Of a stretch of 64,000 nt of DNA, positions 63,297 through 64,000 are shown in pieces. Every line of letters begins with the position of its first letter. Position 1 is the first letter of the stretch. A program made the position numbers and the translations under genes. Origin of the DNA: Rhodobacter ferrooxidans (lineage in GTDB: Bacteria > Pseudomonadota > Alphaproteobacteria > Rhodobacterales > Rhodobacteraceae); contig NZ_ACYY01000007.1 of NCBI RefSeq assembly GCF_000176015.1, positions 1-64,000 of the forward strand, in the 5' to 3' direction. The notes beneath the pieces were generated by a model. The model saw nothing but the letters and a program-made list of their open reading frames with translations, did no database searches and was not told the DNA's origin.

Positions 63297-64000
63297 TTAC
63301 AGCATCAACTGATAGCTGGCTGGCACATAGCGGAAACCGCTGTCGCGCGCCTCGATGTAGCCCAGCGCCGGGAAGGGCATGTGATAGCCGATGAACGGCA
63401 ACTTGTCGGCGGCAATCATCCCCAGCATCTTGCGCCGGGTTGCCGCTGCCGCCGCCTTGTCGGCATCAAAGCGCACTTCCCAATCGGGATAGGCCAGCGA
63501 CCAGACATAGTGGTTGGCGGTATCCGCCGTGATCACCAGTTGCGCGCCGTTGCTTTCCAGCATGAAGCCCAAATGCCCCGGCGAATGGCCGAACGCCGCC
63601 ATCGCGGTGATGCCGGGGGCGACGCTGCCGCCATCCTCGACAAAGCTGATCTGGTCGTTCAGGGGCCGCACGTTCTTGTCGAAATTCTCGTTGGCGGCGG
63701 CCATCCAGTGGTTGTGCTCGACCGAGCCTGCAACATAGCGGGCCTTGGCGAAGGTCGGCCCCGCCGCCCCCATCAGCCCGCCGATATGGTCGCCGTGCAT
63801 GTGGGTGATCACCACCAGGTCGATCTGATCCGGCGTCACCCCGGCGGCGGCCAGCACGCCGGTGATGGCTTCGGGGGCAAGGCCGGTGTCGAACAGCACC
63901 AGCTCGCTGCCGGTATTCACCAGCGTCGGGGTAAAGAAGTTGCGGGTCTTGTCGGCGGGAATGAAGTTTTCGGCCGAAACCCGGGCGAATTCCGCCGGAT
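63297..64000 (-). CDS. Metallo-beta-lactamase-fold hydrolase (N-terminus outside window)
   Basis: The C-terminal part of an MBL-fold metal hydrolase runs off the right edge; about 234 codons are present. The Zn-binding motif THMHGDHIGG is clear, the next His lies in GHSPGHLGFML, and the metal-bridging Asp in VITADTANHYV. The end GYHMPFPALGYIEARDSGFRYVP matches the YHMPFP-type tail of exported or quorum-related MBL proteins. A GTG at 63920 would give a shorter form, but translation continues in frame to the edge (AENFIPADKTRNFF...), so the true start is outside. Confidence 0.85.
   Translation of the reverse strand, partial: PAEFARVSAENFIPADKTRNFFTPTLVNTGSELVLFDTGLAPEAITGVLAAAGVTPDQIDLVVITHMHGDHIGGLMGAAGPTFAKARYVAGSVEHNHWMAAANENFDKNVRPLNDQISFVEDGGSVAPGITAMAAFGHSPGHLGFMLESNGAQLVITADTANHYVWSLAYPDWEVRFDADKAAAAATRRKMLGMIAADKLPFIGYHMPFPALGYIEARDSGFRYVPASYQLML

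Overview
The window is high-GC, densely packed DNA from an alphaproteobacterium, most likely Rhodobacteraceae (Rhodobacter-like). Three things point there: a smo/mtl polyol operon in the Rhodobacter arrangement, the wealth of ABC and TRAP importers for sugars and amino acids, and the mreBCD-mrdA-rodA and leuA blocks. No tRNA, rRNA, insertion sequence, phage gene or CRISPR array was seen. About 61 genes are called, including one 28-codon leader peptide and one gene cut by the right edge.

Layout. 1-9.0 kb: hexitol (sorbitol/mannitol) uptake and oxidation: HAD phosphatase, SorC-type regulator, binding protein, two permeases, ATPase, sorbitol dehydrogenase, a second SDR and mannitol 2-dehydrogenase. 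9.0-10.2 kb: a DUF4405 membrane protein and a DUF2383 ferritin-like protein. 10.2-18.1 kb: a LysR regulator and a ribose-type ABC importer in which one permease is fused to a strictosidine-synthase-like beta-propeller, followed by a second stand-alone propeller. 18.1-21.4 kb: class IV aminotransferase, AhpD-like protein, quinone oxidoreductase and a Rieske protein lacking the usual mononuclear-iron ligands. 21.5-24.3 kb (minus): a glutamine-synthetase-like ligase and a class III aminotransferase. 25.2-34.5 kb: two polar amino-acid ABC importers flanking aruI/aruH-like genes of the arginine transaminase route, with a TetR regulator. 34.5-37.8 kb: DUF6455 protein, CDF metal exporter, SH3 protein, 2-hydroxyacid dehydrogenase.

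38.0-47.0 kb (minus): a single-direction cluster of N-formylglutamate-amidohydrolase-like enzyme, TRAP transporter (dctQMP-type), GS-like ligase, aldehyde dehydrogenase, iron alcohol dehydrogenase and DadA-like amine/amino-acid oxidase, divergent from an RpiR regulator. The gene set fits gamma-glutamyl protection, alcohol and aldehyde oxidation, then deprotection of an imported amino alcohol or amine. This and the permease-propeller operon are the best candidates for undescribed systems. 48.2-50.1 kb: DMT exporter and ghrA-like reductase. 50.1-55.8 kb (minus): cell-shape operon mreB-mreC-mreD-mrdA-rodA. 56.1-57.8 kb: leuA preceded by a leader peptide with four consecutive leucine codons, a probable attenuation system. 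58-64 kb: an exported 18-repeat MORN protein, nadE, pfkB, wrbA and a partial metallo-hydrolase.

Two small dispersed elements recur just downstream of stop codons: a core resembling AAATATCCCCG and, beside some copies, a perfect palindrome whose arms differ in sequence but keep pairing. Several intercistronic hairpins separate binding-protein genes from permease genes. All functional names rest on motif and family recognition by eye; no search was run.
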